The position numbers and the translations under genes were made by a program. Source: VBCK01 sp036270655 (GTDB lineage: Bacteria > Pseudomonadota > Gammaproteobacteria > Burkholderiales > Burkholderiaceae_F). From it: DNA of 64,000 nt. The DNA lies in the NCBI GenBank assembly GCA_036270655.1, contig DATBCD010000030.1, positions 1 through 64,000 on the forward strand. Direction: 5' to 3'. How positions within the stretch are numbered: position 1 is the first letter of the stretch; each line of letters opens with the position of its first letter. This document shows, piece by piece, positions 17,178 to 25,683 of this stretch. The notes under the pieces are model-generated. The model was not told where the DNA came from. It searched no databases and worked only from the letters and a program-made list of their open reading frames with translations.

Positions 17178-18209
17178 ATGAGTCAACCCATACCTGCCAC
17201 GTTGATTCCCGGAGACGGGATCGGCCCCGAGATCGTCGACGCCACGTTGGCCGTCCTCGATGCGCTGCAGGCGCCGTTTCAGTGGGATCGCCAGATCGCC
17301 GGGCTGCAGGGCTTGAAGTCGGCCGGTGACCCTCTGCCTCTACCGACGCTGGAGAGCATTCGCCGCACGCGTCTGGCACTGAAGGGGCCGCTGGAGACCC
17401 CGTCCGGCGGTGGCTACCGCTCGTCCAACGTGCGGCTGCGCGAGGAGTTCAAGCTGTACGCGAACCTGCGGCCGGTCAGAACGCTGATCCCCGGCGGGCG
17501 TTACGACCATATCGACCTGGTGGTGGTCAGGGAGAACGTCGAAGGCCTCTACCTGGGCTACGAGCACTACATACAGATCGATGACGATCCGCACGCGGTT
17601 GCGATGGCCACCGGCGTGAACACGCGCCAGGGCAGCCGCCGTCTGCTGGAGTTCGCTTTCGAGCACGCGATCGCGACCGGCCGCCGCAAGGTGACGATCG
17701 TGCACAAAGCCAACATCATGAAGGCGCTGACCGGAATCTTCCTGGAAACGGGTCAGCAGGTGTACGAGCGCAAGTTCAAAGGCCGCATCGAGATGGACAC
17801 CGCCATTATCGACGCGTGCGCGATGAAGCTGGTGCTCGACCCGTGGCAGTTCGACGTGCTGGTGACGACCAACCTGTTCGGGGACATCCTGTCGGACCTG
17901 GTCGCTGGACTGGTCGGTGGCCTGGGCATGGCGCCGGGGGCGAACATCGGCACCGACGCGGCGATATTCGAGGCGGTTCACGGGTCGGCGCCGGATATCG
18001 CCGGCAAGGGATTGGCGAACCCGACCGCGCTGATGCTGGCTGCCGCGTTGATGCTGGATCATTGCGGATTGAGCGGCCTGGCCAGCCGCTTGCGCACGGC
18101 CATCGACCAGACCTTGAACCTGGACCAGGTGCGAACCCGCGACCTGGGCGGGACCGCATCCATTTCGGCCCTCACCGCCGCTCTGGTCAGGCGAATCACC
18201 CACGGATAG
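17178..18209 (+). CDS. NAD-type isocitrate/isopropylmalate dehydrogenase family enzyme
   Basis: The product is 343 residues from the ATG at 17178, which has AGGA upstream. It is a beta-decarboxylating dehydrogenase: IPGDGIGPEIV (10-20), KGPLETPSGGGYRSSNVRLRE (substrate Ser and Arg), LYANLRPVR, VVVRENVEGLYLGYEH (catalytic Tyr), VHKANIMK (catalytic Lys), TNLFGDILSDL (metal Asp pair) and HGSAPDIAGKGLANPTA (cofactor site, NAD-like Asp). The length and the S-S-N-V-R sequence fit an NAD-dependent isocitrate dehydrogenase better than isopropylmalate dehydrogenase, which is usually longer and lies with leuCD. Homoisocitrate or tartrate dehydrogenase remain possible. An AT-rich promoter region precedes it (17040-17160). 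Confidence 0.8.
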   Translation: MSQPIPATLIPGDGIGPEIVDATLAVLDALQAPFQWDRQIAGLQGLKSAGDPLPLPTLESIRRTRLALKGPLETPSGGGYRSSNVRLREEFKLYANLRPVRTLIPGGRYDHIDLVVVRENVEGLYLGYEHYIQIDDDPHAVAMATGVNTRQGSRRLLEFAFEHAIATGRRKVTIVHKANIMKALTGIFLETGQQVYERKFKGRIEMDTAIIDACAMKLVLDPWQFDVLVTTNLFGDILSDLVAGLVGGLGMAPGANIGTDAAIFEAVHGSAPDIAGKGLANPTALMLAAALMLDHCGLSGLASRLRTAIDQTLNLDQVRTRDLGGTASISALTAALVRRITHG

Positions 18210-18269
18210 CAGGCCGTTGGACCGGCGCCGGGCGCTACGATCCGCGCTGGACAACAGGAAGGCGCAACG

Positions 18270-18845
18270 ATGGCCGTTGAAAGCTCCAGGGACCTTCCGC
18301 TCGGAACGCAGGCACCCGACTTTGCGCTGCCGGATACTGTTTCCGGGCGGACCATTCGTCGGGACGATTACGCGGCTTCACCGGCTTTGCTGGTCACGTT
18401 CATCTGCAATCACTGCCCGTATGTGATCCACGTTCGCCCTTCCTTCGTGGAATTCGCGCGTGAATTCCAGCCGCGCGGGCTTGCGATCGTCGCCATCAGC
18501 GCCAATGACCCGGAAACCTACCCGCAGGACGGCCCGGAGCAGATGAAGCTCGAAGCGAAAAAGGCGGGGTTTTCGTTTCCATACCTGTTCGATCGGACCC
18601 AGCAGACTGCGAAGGCCTATCACGCGATGTGCACCCCCGAGTTCTACCTGTTCGACTCCGCGCAGCGTCTGGTCTATCGGGGCCGGTTCGACGCCAGCCG
18701 GCCGAACAGCCAGCTTCCGGTCACAGGAGCTGAACTGCGCGCGGCGGTCGAAGCCGTGCTGGCCGGGCGGCCGGTTCCCGCCGACCAGAAGCCGAGCATC
18801 GGATGCGGCATCAAGTGGAGGCCCGGTAACGAGACGGCGGCTTAG
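18270..18845 (+). CDS. Thioredoxin-fold AhpC/TSA-type protein
   Basis: The product is 191 residues starting MAVESSRDLPLG. GTQAPDFALPDTVSG is the usual N-terminal strand of the AhpC/TSA and redoxin family. LVTFICNHCPYVIHV (about 44-58) carries a single N-H-C-P cysteine where peroxiredoxins have T-x-x-C and thioredoxins have C-x-x-C. GCGIKWR near the C-terminus carries another cysteine, a pattern common in the family of cytosolic thioredoxin-like proteins with the NHCPYV motif. No signal peptide. It follows the dehydrogenase gene by 60 bases, with an AGGAAGG box. Probably a thiol peroxidase or redox protein; the partner is unknown. Confidence 0.8.
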   Translation: MAVESSRDLPLGTQAPDFALPDTVSGRTIRRDDYAASPALLVTFICNHCPYVIHVRPSFVEFAREFQPRGLAIVAISANDPETYPQDGPEQMKLEAKKAGFSFPYLFDRTQQTAKAYHAMCTPEFYLFDSAQRLVYRGRFDASRPNSQLPVTGAELRAAVEAVLAGRPVPADQKPSIGCGIKWRPGNETAA

Positions 18846-18881
18846 TGGGCCGCGGTCCGAACGCCCTGCTCCGCGGGCTCG

Positions 18882-19769
18882 ATGAGTGACCTGGCGCTTT
18901 ACGCCTGCTCGGTCTTGATCTGGGGATCGACCTGGCTGGCCATCAAATTCCAGCTCGGCATGGTGCCGCCTGCCGTGTCGGTCGCCTGGAGATTCGCAGC
19001 GGCCGCGCTGATCCTGATGGTCTATGCGAGGCTCAAGCGCCTGCCGCTGCGTTTCGACGCCCGCACCCACTTGTGGCTGGCGTTGCAGGGGCTGTTGCTG
19101 TTCGGCGTCAACTACGTGCTGGTCTACGTGTCCGAACAGTCGCTGACCTCCGGCCTGGTCGCGCTGATCTTCTCGCTCGTGACCTTTTGCAACATCCTGG
19201 GACTGCGCGTGTTTTTCTCGGTCCCTGTCAAGCGTGCTGCGCTGTCAGGCGCCGTCCTCGGAGTGATCGGTGTCGCGCTCGTGTTCTGGCCCGAGGTTGC
19301 CAACTTTTCCAATTCGCCGGCGCGACGGGTGGGGGTGATCCTCGCCCTGCTCAGCGCAGTGTTCGCTTCGCTGGGCAACATGACCGCCACGCGCAATCAC
19401 CGCTTCCAGCTGCCGGTGATCCAGGCCAATGCCTGGGCGATGATGTACGGAGCACTCTTCGTGGCCGTCTATGCGATGCTGGACGGCGAGCATTTCGTGT
19501 TCGACCGCTCGCCGCAGTACATCGTTTCGCTGCTCTACCTGGCGCTATTCGGTTCGGTGATCGCGTTCGTCGCCTATCTGACTTTGCTGGGCCGCATCGG
19601 CGCGGACCGCGCCGGCTATACGGGCGTTGCAATTCCCATCGTGGCCCTGGCCTTGTCGTCGCTGTTCGAGGATCTGCACTGGGATGCGATCATGGTCGGC
19701 GGTATCGCGATGTGCGCGGCCGGAAACGTGCTGGCGCTGCGCGGGGGCCTGGCCGGCGCGCGCCGGTGA
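18882..19769 (+). CDS. EamA/DMT-family transporter
   Basis: The product is 295 residues with ten hydrophobic segments in two EamA repeats (about 5-135 and 145-288). The N-terminus SVLIWGSTWLAIKFQLG and VSVAWRFAAAALIL are the usual helix 1-2 signature. Drug/metabolite transporters export amino acids, purines or small metabolites across the inner membrane. It lies 36 bases after the thioredoxin-like gene and ends 4 bases from the convergent GNAT gene. The ATG at 18882 has no strong ribosome site. The substrate cannot be told. Confidence 0.88.
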   Translation: MSDLALYACSVLIWGSTWLAIKFQLGMVPPAVSVAWRFAAAALILMVYARLKRLPLRFDARTHLWLALQGLLLFGVNYVLVYVSEQSLTSGLVALIFSLVTFCNILGLRVFFSVPVKRAALSGAVLGVIGVALVFWPEVANFSNSPARRVGVILALLSAVFASLGNMTATRNHRFQLPVIQANAWAMMYGALFVAVYAMLDGEHFVFDRSPQYIVSLLYLALFGSVIAFVAYLTLLGRIGADRAGYTGVAIPIVALALSSLFEDLHWDAIMVGGIAMCAAGNVLALRGGLAGARR

Positions 19770-19773
19770 TCGA

Positions 19774-20358
19774 TCAGTACCGGCTTCGCAGCTCAAAACG
19801 CATGATCGGCCGCGTGGGAGTGCGCCGCGCGATCTCGGTGAAGCCCGCCTTTAGAAATGTCGTGGCCACGCCGGTCCACATCGAGTTTGCACCCTGAAAG
19901 CCTGACGGCGAATCCTTGGGGTAGCCCTCGAGCAGGCGGCCGCCGCGCTCGGCGACGAAGCGCTTGGCGTGTTCCAGCATCGCCAGTGAAAGACCGGCGC
20001 GCCGGTGGCCGGCTTTGACGAACACGCAGGTGACCGACCAGACGGCCTCCTGATCGACCGGTACGAGCGCGCGCGAGCTGGCCAGGCGCGGGTAGCGCGG
20101 GCGAGGTTCGACCGCGCACCAGCCGATCGGCTGCTCACGCTCGTACGCCAGAAAGCCAGGCACGTCGCCCCGATCGACCAGCGCTTTGAAGCTGCGCCGG
20201 TTCGCCGTCCCCTTCTTTTGCCGGAACTCTTCGGGCGAACGCTTCCACCACATGCACCAGCAACCACCGCACGCGCCGTTCGGCCCGAACAGCTGCACGA
20301 GGTCGGGCCAGCGGTCCGGTGTCAGGGGCTCGAATCCAAGGCTGTCGCGCACTGGCAC
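19774..20358 (-). CDS. GNAT-family N-acetyltransferase
   Basis: The product is 194 residues. The N-terminal part has ACGGCWCMWWKRSPEEF, a Cys/Trp-rich segment typical of a GNAT subfamily often annotated only as GNAT. IGWCAVEPR and VWSVTCVFVKAGHRRAGLSLAMLEHAKRF hold strands 4-5 and the acetyl-CoA loop (R-R-A-G-L in place of Q-x-x-G-x-G/A). The start is a GTG at 20358. It follows the TPR-sulfotransferase by 18 bases on the same strand, so the two are probably co-transcribed. The acceptor is unknown. Confidence 0.8.
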   Translation of the reverse strand: MPVRDSLGFEPLTPDRWPDLVQLFGPNGACGGCWCMWWKRSPEEFRQKKGTANRRSFKALVDRGDVPGFLAYEREQPIGWCAVEPRPRYPRLASSRALVPVDQEAVWSVTCVFVKAGHRRAGLSLAMLEHAKRFVAERGGRLLEGYPKDSPSGFQGANSMWTGVATTFLKAGFTEIARRTPTRPIMRFELRSRY

Positions 20359-20376
20359 AAACCGTCACGGGCCGAG

Positions 20377-22134
20377 TTACTCGCGCGCCAGATCTCCGAG
20401 ACCTGCACGCAGTTCGCCCAGAAACGGATCGAAATCCCGCCACTGGTCGACTCCGTCCCGGAAAATCGGGCGGCGCACCTGTTCCGAGCTGGCAGTCTGG
20501 ACCGCGCGGTCCGTTTCCCAGAAGCGCAGGCAAGCCGGCTCGAACGGCAGGCCCAGCGATTCCAGCAGCAGGCGTACCTGAGCATCCGTTTCCGCCACCA
20601 TGTCCTCGTGCATGATCCGATGGACAGCGCCGGGCAGCACGTGATCGATGTGTGACATGAAGCGGATATAGGCCTTGTAGTAGCGCGCCAGATGATCGAG
20701 CCGGTAGCTGAAAGCCTGACCGCGCGCAAAATGCTGCTTGAAGTTCGAAAAGCAGCAGGCCATCGCGCCGCGCCGCGCATCGACGATCTTCGCGTTCGGC
20801 AGGATCAGGCGGATCATCGGCACGAAGACCCAGTTGTTGGGCATCTTGTCGATGAAGAGCGGCCGGCTCGTCTTGCGGTAGACGCGCGTTGCCTGCAGGT
20901 ATTGAGCGCCGAGCATCGACAGCTGGCGTGGCTCGCACCGGGCCAGCGCGTCGACGAAGCCGGCATGAAGGTAGCCGGAGTCACCGGGCGCGAGGCTGCG
21001 CGCCAGCATCTCCAGGTCCGGCAGCTCGTGCGTTCCTTCCACCATCGAATGGCTGGCGAGGATCTGCTCCACCAGCGTCGAGCCTGAGCGCGGCATGCCG
21101 AGGATGAAGATCGGGTCCGGCGCGGGGTCGCCCTGCTCGCGTCGCGCGGCGAAGAAAGCGGCATCGAATCTTTCGATCGCGGCCGCCACCAGCGCCTCCA
21201 CCAGCCTCGGGTCGTAGTGCAGTTGTCTGGCGCGGATCGCGTTACCGGCCGCGTAGTGGTCGAACGCAGGCTGCGGCGCGTTCGCGTCTTCATGCGCCTT
21301 GCCCAGCGCGAAATGCAGGTGCAGGAGGTCGTCGTCGGAAATCCGGGCGCCGGCCTGCAAGGCTCGTTCCATCGCCTCGATGTCGGAGGCCGCGAAGCGG
21401 ATCGACTTCAGATTGGCCAGGCTCCACCAGGCCTCGCCCAGCGTCGGCTGCAGCTCGATCGCACTGCGGTAGGCACCCACGCTTTCGGTGCTCTTGCCGA
21501 CCGTCTTCAAGGAATGTCCGTAGCTCAGCCAGATGCGTGCATTCTTCGGACGTCGCTTCAGGACGGCTTCGAACCGCAGCGTGGCATCCGTGTAATCACC
21601 GAGCTTCGCCAGGGCGACGCCCTCCAGGTTGATGAAGGCCGGATTGTCCGGCTCCTGCTCCAGCAGTGCCTGGGCTTCGGCCAGCGCTTCGGGAGCCCGG
21701 TGCGTGCGCAGCAGCAGCATCGCCATGTTCTGGCGCGCTGCGAGGAATCCGGGCGCCAGTTCGATCGCCCGCGTCAGCAGCGCTTCGGCGTCTTCGAGTC
21801 GACCGATCCGGGCAGCAAGCTCGGCCAGCATGCGTATCGCCGCGACGTCGGTCGGGTGGGCTTTAAGATGGGGCTTGATCAGACGCTCCGCGATGTCGAG
21901 CCGGTTGGCCGCCAGTGCCAGCGCCGCTTCGCGCAGCACCGGATCATTCACCGATACCAGCGTCGCGCGCTGGTAGGCTGCATCGGCTTCAACGGAAAGG
22001 CCGGCGCGGAAACAAGCGTCCGCCAGTGCGCGCCAGCTATCGGGGTCGGTGGGGTTGTGCCGCGTAGCCGCCCGCAGCGTCTCGATGAACTCGCCTGGGT
22101 TGGAGGAACATTCGCCGGCCGCCCCGATGCCCAT
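20377..22134 (-). CDS. TPR-containing sulfotransferase
   Basis: The product is 585 residues. About 20-330 are tandem tetratricopeptide-like helical pairs (for example ALADACFRAGLSVEADAAYQRA, ELAARIGRLEDAEALLTRAIELAPG and AFINLEGVALAKLGDYTDATLRFEAVL). About 338-580 are a sulfotransferase domain: FILGMPRSGSTLVEQILASH is the PAPS 5'-phosphosulfate loop, and RPLFIDKMPNNW and ARRGAMACCFSNFKQHF are the 3'-phosphate site region. No signal peptide or membrane helix is seen. It would transfer sulfate from PAPS to a protein or metabolite. It is divergent from a TonB-dependent receptor, a pairing I believe recurs in other proteobacteria. The target is unknown. Confidence 0.85.
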   Translation of the reverse strand: MGIGAAGECSSNPGEFIETLRAATRHNPTDPDSWRALADACFRAGLSVEADAAYQRATLVSVNDPVLREAALALAANRLDIAERLIKPHLKAHPTDVAAIRMLAELAARIGRLEDAEALLTRAIELAPGFLAARQNMAMLLLRTHRAPEALAEAQALLEQEPDNPAFINLEGVALAKLGDYTDATLRFEAVLKRRPKNARIWLSYGHSLKTVGKSTESVGAYRSAIELQPTLGEAWWSLANLKSIRFAASDIEAMERALQAGARISDDDLLHLHFALGKAHEDANAPQPAFDHYAAGNAIRARQLHYDPRLVEALVAAAIERFDAAFFAARREQGDPAPDPIFILGMPRSGSTLVEQILASHSMVEGTHELPDLEMLARSLAPGDSGYLHAGFVDALARCEPRQLSMLGAQYLQATRVYRKTSRPLFIDKMPNNWVFVPMIRLILPNAKIVDARRGAMACCFSNFKQHFARGQAFSYRLDHLARYYKAYIRFMSHIDHVLPGAVHRIMHEDMVAETDAQVRLLLESLGLPFEPACLRFWETDRAVQTASSEQVRRPIFRDGVDQWRDFDPFLGELRAGLGDLARE

Positions 22135-22505
22135 GGCGCTGATGATACTGCCGGCTCGCAGCGCGGCGCCCGGCGTCGCTGTCGCGGCACGCCTTCGGGG
22201 CGCGGCCTAGCTGCCTGGAGCTGCGTTTGCACCGATTTGCCCCAAGGGATCGCCGGTTGCACCCGAGGCGTACTGCGGCAGCTTGAGCCCAAGCGGCCAT
22301 GCCGGGGCGCTGCCGAGCTGGACTGATTCTTGCTTCCGATCGTTGCTGAGGGCGCCGCGGATCGCCGTGCGGGCCGGGCGGGGGGCGGGAGTTGATTGTT
22401 GAAACTGTCCCCGCCGCAACCTATAAACTGTCTACAACCGTCCGGCGCGTGCCAGCGCTCGAACAGGGCGGACAAGAACAGAAAAGAAGAGCGAGGGGGA
22501 ATTCG
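22135..22505. other. Divergent control region between sulfotransferase and TonB receptor
   Basis: This 371-bp gap has no gene. It is GC-rich on the sulfotransferase side and changes to a near-consensus sigma-70 promoter (22399-22427) facing the TonB-dependent receptor. No operator palindrome was seen. Confidence 0.6.
22399..22427 (+). promoter_or_regulatory. Sigma-70-type promoter for the TonB-dependent receptor
   Basis: TTGAAA (22399-22404) and TATAAA (22422-22427) are separated by 17 bases. Each box differs from consensus at one or two positions. It lies about 80 bases upstream of the receptor start codon, so a leader of about 70 bases is predicted. Confidence 0.65.
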
Positions 22506-24995
22506 ATGTACAAGCACCTATGTGTTGCTCGGCGCAGGGAGCAGATCGAGCGAATCGCGCGCCGTATCGCCGCCTCGCTGGTCGCGATGCCGGCAGCGCC
22601 CTATGCCATCTCGCCGGCGATGGCGCAGGAGGCGACGGCTCAGGCTGACAACACCCCCGAGGCGATCGTCATCACCGCCAGCAAGCGGTCCGAGAGCCTG
22701 CAAAGCGCGCCTTTGAGCGTGACCGCGCTGACCGGTGACCAGCTGAGCGAGCACCAGGTCACGTCGCTTGATGATTACGCCAAGTTGCTCCCGTCCGTGA
22801 GCTACCAATCCTTCGGTCCGGGGCAGTCGCAGATCAGCTTCCGCGGCATCAGTACCGGCGGCGACGGCATCGTCACGGGCCCCTTGCCGACGGCGGGCGT
22901 CTATGTCGACGAGACGCCGGTCACGACGATCGCCAACGCGCTCGACATTCACATCTACGACATGGCGCGGGTGGAGGCGCTGTCCGGGCCACAGGGCACG
23001 CTGTATGGTGCCAGCTCGCTGTCCGGCACGCTGCGCCTGATCACCAATAAGCCGGTGATCGGCAAGTGGGACGGCGGATTCGACGTCGGGACAAGCAAGT
23101 TCGGCCCGGGCGGCGACGCCGGCGCCAGCTTCGAAGGATTCCTCAACGTGCCGATCAACGACCGGATGGCGGCGCGTTTCGTCGCTTACGTCGAACACGA
23201 CGGCGGTTACATCAACAATACGTTCACGCAGCGCACCTACCAGCGGCCGGTTTGGGTCAATCCCAACGACCCGAATTCCGTCGTCAACGATTTTCCGCTG
23301 ACAGTCAATAACGCCCGGTACGTCGAAAAAAACGCCAATCCGATCGATTCGTACGGCGGGCGGGCCGAGCTGAAGATCAATCTCGACGAGAACTGGACGC
23401 TGTCGCCTGCCCTCTTCATTCAGAGCCAGCAGGCGCGCGGCTCCTTCCTGGTCGACCCCCGGCTCGGCGACCTGCAGGTGCACGACTTCACCAAGCCCTT
23501 CAACAGGGACGACTGGGAGCTGGCCTCCCTTACCCTGCAGGGCAAGGTGTCGGACTGGGATCTGACCTACAACGCGGCCTACCTGAGCCGCCGGGTCGAC
23601 AACGTCTCCGACTATTCGTACTTCACAGTCGCCTACGACAAGCTCGCCCAGACCGTGGCCTCGGACTCCGGTTATACCTTCCTGAAGGATTCTCTGGGAC
23701 ACGACATCGATCCGACGCAGAACGTCCATATTGCCAACCACTACATCAAGCAGAGCCACGAGCTGCGCATCAGTTCGCCCGCCAGCGCCCGGTTGCGCGG
23801 GACGGTCGGCGCGTTCTATCAACGCCAGACCGACTCGAATATCGCCGACTATCGTGTTCCCGGCCTGAGCGGCGCCGTCAACGCATTTTCGCCGTCGTTC
23901 GCCGGCGCACCGCCGGACGATGCCTTCTTCACGGACCTGTATCGCGTCGACCGGGACTACGCGCTGTTCACCGAAGGGGCTTTCGATATCACGAAGGAGC
24001 TGACGCTGATCGCCGGTATCCGGGGCTTCTTCGCCGACAACACGCTGTTCGGCTTCTCGGGCGGTGCCGGCTCCCTGGCCAATTCCGTGATAGTGAATGG
24101 CTGCGCGGTCGCCGCCGCCACGGCCTGCGCCAACACCGACAAGGCCTATCGCGAGTCGGGCGAGACGCACAAGGTCGAGCTCAAATGGCAGCTCGACCCG
24201 ACGAAGATGACGTATTTCACCTACTCGACCGGATTCCGGCCGGGGGGCAACAACCGCCCGGCGTACATCACGACGGCCACCGGGCCCCGAAAGCAGGACC
24301 TGCCCCCCTTCCAGGCCGACACGCTGACGAACTACGAAATCGGCTGGAAGACCAGCTGGTTTGACCGCAAGCTGTACGTCAACGGAGCGGTCTTCTGGGA
24401 GGTGTGGAACAAGGTCCAGTACAGCGAGCCGGGGATCCTCGGCATCTACTACACCGTGAACGCCGGCGATGCCCGCTCGCGCGGCTTCGAGACGCAGGTG
24501 CTCTGGAAGGCCACGCCCGCGACCACGCTGACGTTCAACGGGACCTACGCCGATCCGCGCCTGACGACGCCATTCTGCAATCAGCAGTTCGGCTGCAATC
24601 CGGCCAATGGCGGACAGCTGCTCGCGCCGGCCGGGACCCCGCTGCCGGTCACGCCCAAGATCAAGCTGAACAGCACGGCCAGGTACAGCTTCGAAGTCGG
24701 CAGGTACGACGCGTATGTGCAGGCAGGCATGAACTACCAGAGCGATACCACCTCGTTTCTGCGCACCGACTTCGAGTCGGTCATCGGGCCGACCGGCGGC
24801 TTTACCACGTTCGACCTGTCAGGGTCAGTGTCGCTGGACAGGACGACGGTCACCGCGTTCGTCAATAACATGTTCGACATCCGCGGCGTCCTGAGCAAGA
24901 ACTCGGCCTGCGTGCCCAACACTTGCGGGCCTTACGAGCGCAACTACGTTGTCAAGCCGCAATTGTTCGGGCTGAAAGTCGGCTACAAGTTCTAG
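22506..24995 (+). CDS. TonB-dependent outer-membrane receptor
   Basis: The product is 829 residues from the ATG at 22506; the frame is open upstream without protein character. A long signal region ends near AMAQ (about 40). A TonB box-like PEAIVITASKR (about 51-61) and a plug domain follow (SAPLSVTALTGDQL, FRGISTGG, RVEALSGPQGTLYGASSLSGTLRLIT). The remainder is a 22-strand barrel with FRPGGNNRPAY and ends in an aromatic residue, LFGLKVGYKF. It takes up a bound ligand with TonB energy. The layout is that of the large iron-complex and sugar-type receptor group common in sphingomonads and xanthomonads. A near-consensus promoter is present, and no Fur box was found. The ligand is unknown. Confidence 0.92.
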   Translation: MYKHLCVARRREQIERIARRIAASLVAMPAAPYAISPAMAQEATAQADNTPEAIVITASKRSESLQSAPLSVTALTGDQLSEHQVTSLDDYAKLLPSVSYQSFGPGQSQISFRGISTGGDGIVTGPLPTAGVYVDETPVTTIANALDIHIYDMARVEALSGPQGTLYGASSLSGTLRLITNKPVIGKWDGGFDVGTSKFGPGGDAGASFEGFLNVPINDRMAARFVAYVEHDGGYINNTFTQRTYQRPVWVNPNDPNSVVNDFPLTVNNARYVEKNANPIDSYGGRAELKINLDENWTLSPALFIQSQQARGSFLVDPRLGDLQVHDFTKPFNRDDWELASLTLQGKVSDWDLTYNAAYLSRRVDNVSDYSYFTVAYDKLAQTVASDSGYTFLKDSLGHDIDPTQNVHIANHYIKQSHELRISSPASARLRGTVGAFYQRQTDSNIADYRVPGLSGAVNAFSPSFAGAPPDDAFFTDLYRVDRDYALFTEGAFDITKELTLIAGIRGFFADNTLFGFSGGAGSLANSVIVNGCAVAAATACANTDKAYRESGETHKVELKWQLDPTKMTYFTYSTGFRPGGNNRPAYITTATGPRKQDLPPFQADTLTNYEIGWKTSWFDRKLYVNGAVFWEVWNKVQYSEPGILGIYYTVNAGDARSRGFETQVLWKATPATTLTFNGTYADPRLTTPFCNQQFGCNPANGGQLLAPAGTPLPVTPKIKLNSTARYSFEVGRYDAYVQAGMNYQSDTTSFLRTDFESVIGPTGGFTTFDLSGSVSLDRTTVTAFVNNMFDIRGVLSKNSACVPNTCGPYERNYVVKPQLFGLKVGYKF

Positions 24996-25096
24996 ACAAA
25001 CGACATCGCGTCGGCCTTGGCCAGCGGCGGCTGTGGCGTCGACTAACCCTCAACGAATGGGCGTGGTGGGATGCACCTGGCTGTGCCCCATCTTTT

Positions 25097-25627
25097 TTAT
25101 CGGGCATCGTTCGCGGTTTTGGCAACCGGCGTGATTGTCAGCTTCAGACGCTCGGCGGTTGCGCCAGAGAATTGAAGGATCAGATCTTTTTCGGCGGGCA
25201 GCGAATAGAGCACGATCTTGTGGGGTGCCTGGCACCCCGGCCTGCCCTGAAAGTCTTTGGAAGCGACGATCTGGTGATTCGCGACGACGTCGATCCAGAA
25301 AGCCTGATCGAGCGCGATGCGGTAGTCGCCCGCGGCCGTCAGGTGCAGGCGGGCCAGGCCGCCCGACGCACCCTCAACGCCCTTCTTCCTGCCGGGTGGG
25401 GCTGCGAACGCCACCTGTTCCTGCGGTGCGAGCGCCAGTTCGTAAAGCTGGTCCGGAGCGAGCAGCGGCGCCGATGCATCGTTTTTGCCACCGGGTACCG
25501 GCTCGGCCGCCGTGGCAAAGAGCGCGCGTTCGCGACTGACGTCCCACGTGAAGCCGGCGCAAGGATTGTCGTCCGCGAGCGCGGCAGCGGCCGCTGCGCC
25601 GAAAGCTGCGAAAACGATCCATCGCAT
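25097..25627 (-). CDS. Conserved-looking secreted protein of unknown function
   Basis: The product is 176 residues. MRWIVFAAFGAAAAAALADD is a clear signal peptide. The mature part begins NPCAGFTWDVSRERALFAT and includes LAPDQLYELALAPQEQVAF, GDYRIALDQAFWIDVV and FQGRPGCQAPHKIV, then ends with a beta-rich stretch (DLILQFSGATAERLKLTITP). Two cysteines in the mature part could pair. I recall similar proteins in other betaproteobacteria but know no function. The start is taken at the ATG at 25627, which opens directly into the signal peptide; a GTG at 25648 is the alternative. The gene stands between the receptor and the repeat protein. Periplasmic location is predicted. Confidence 0.7.
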   Translation of the reverse strand: MRWIVFAAFGAAAAAALADDNPCAGFTWDVSRERALFATAAEPVPGGKNDASAPLLAPDQLYELALAPQEQVAFAAPPGRKKGVEGASGGLARLHLTAAGDYRIALDQAFWIDVVANHQIVASKDFQGRPGCQAPHKIVLYSLPAEKDLILQFSGATAERLKLTITPVAKTANDAR

Positions 25628-25683
25628 ACGCCGGTTTCGCGAAGGCACTGGAAATCGAGGCGGCCGCGACCGTATGGGCTGGA

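Noticed and set aside
24996..25096. Terminator after the TonB receptor at about 25070-25098
   Set aside because: A T-run follows an imperfect stem with a bulge and only short paired segments; the T-run also overlaps the next gene's stop codon. Too weak to list.
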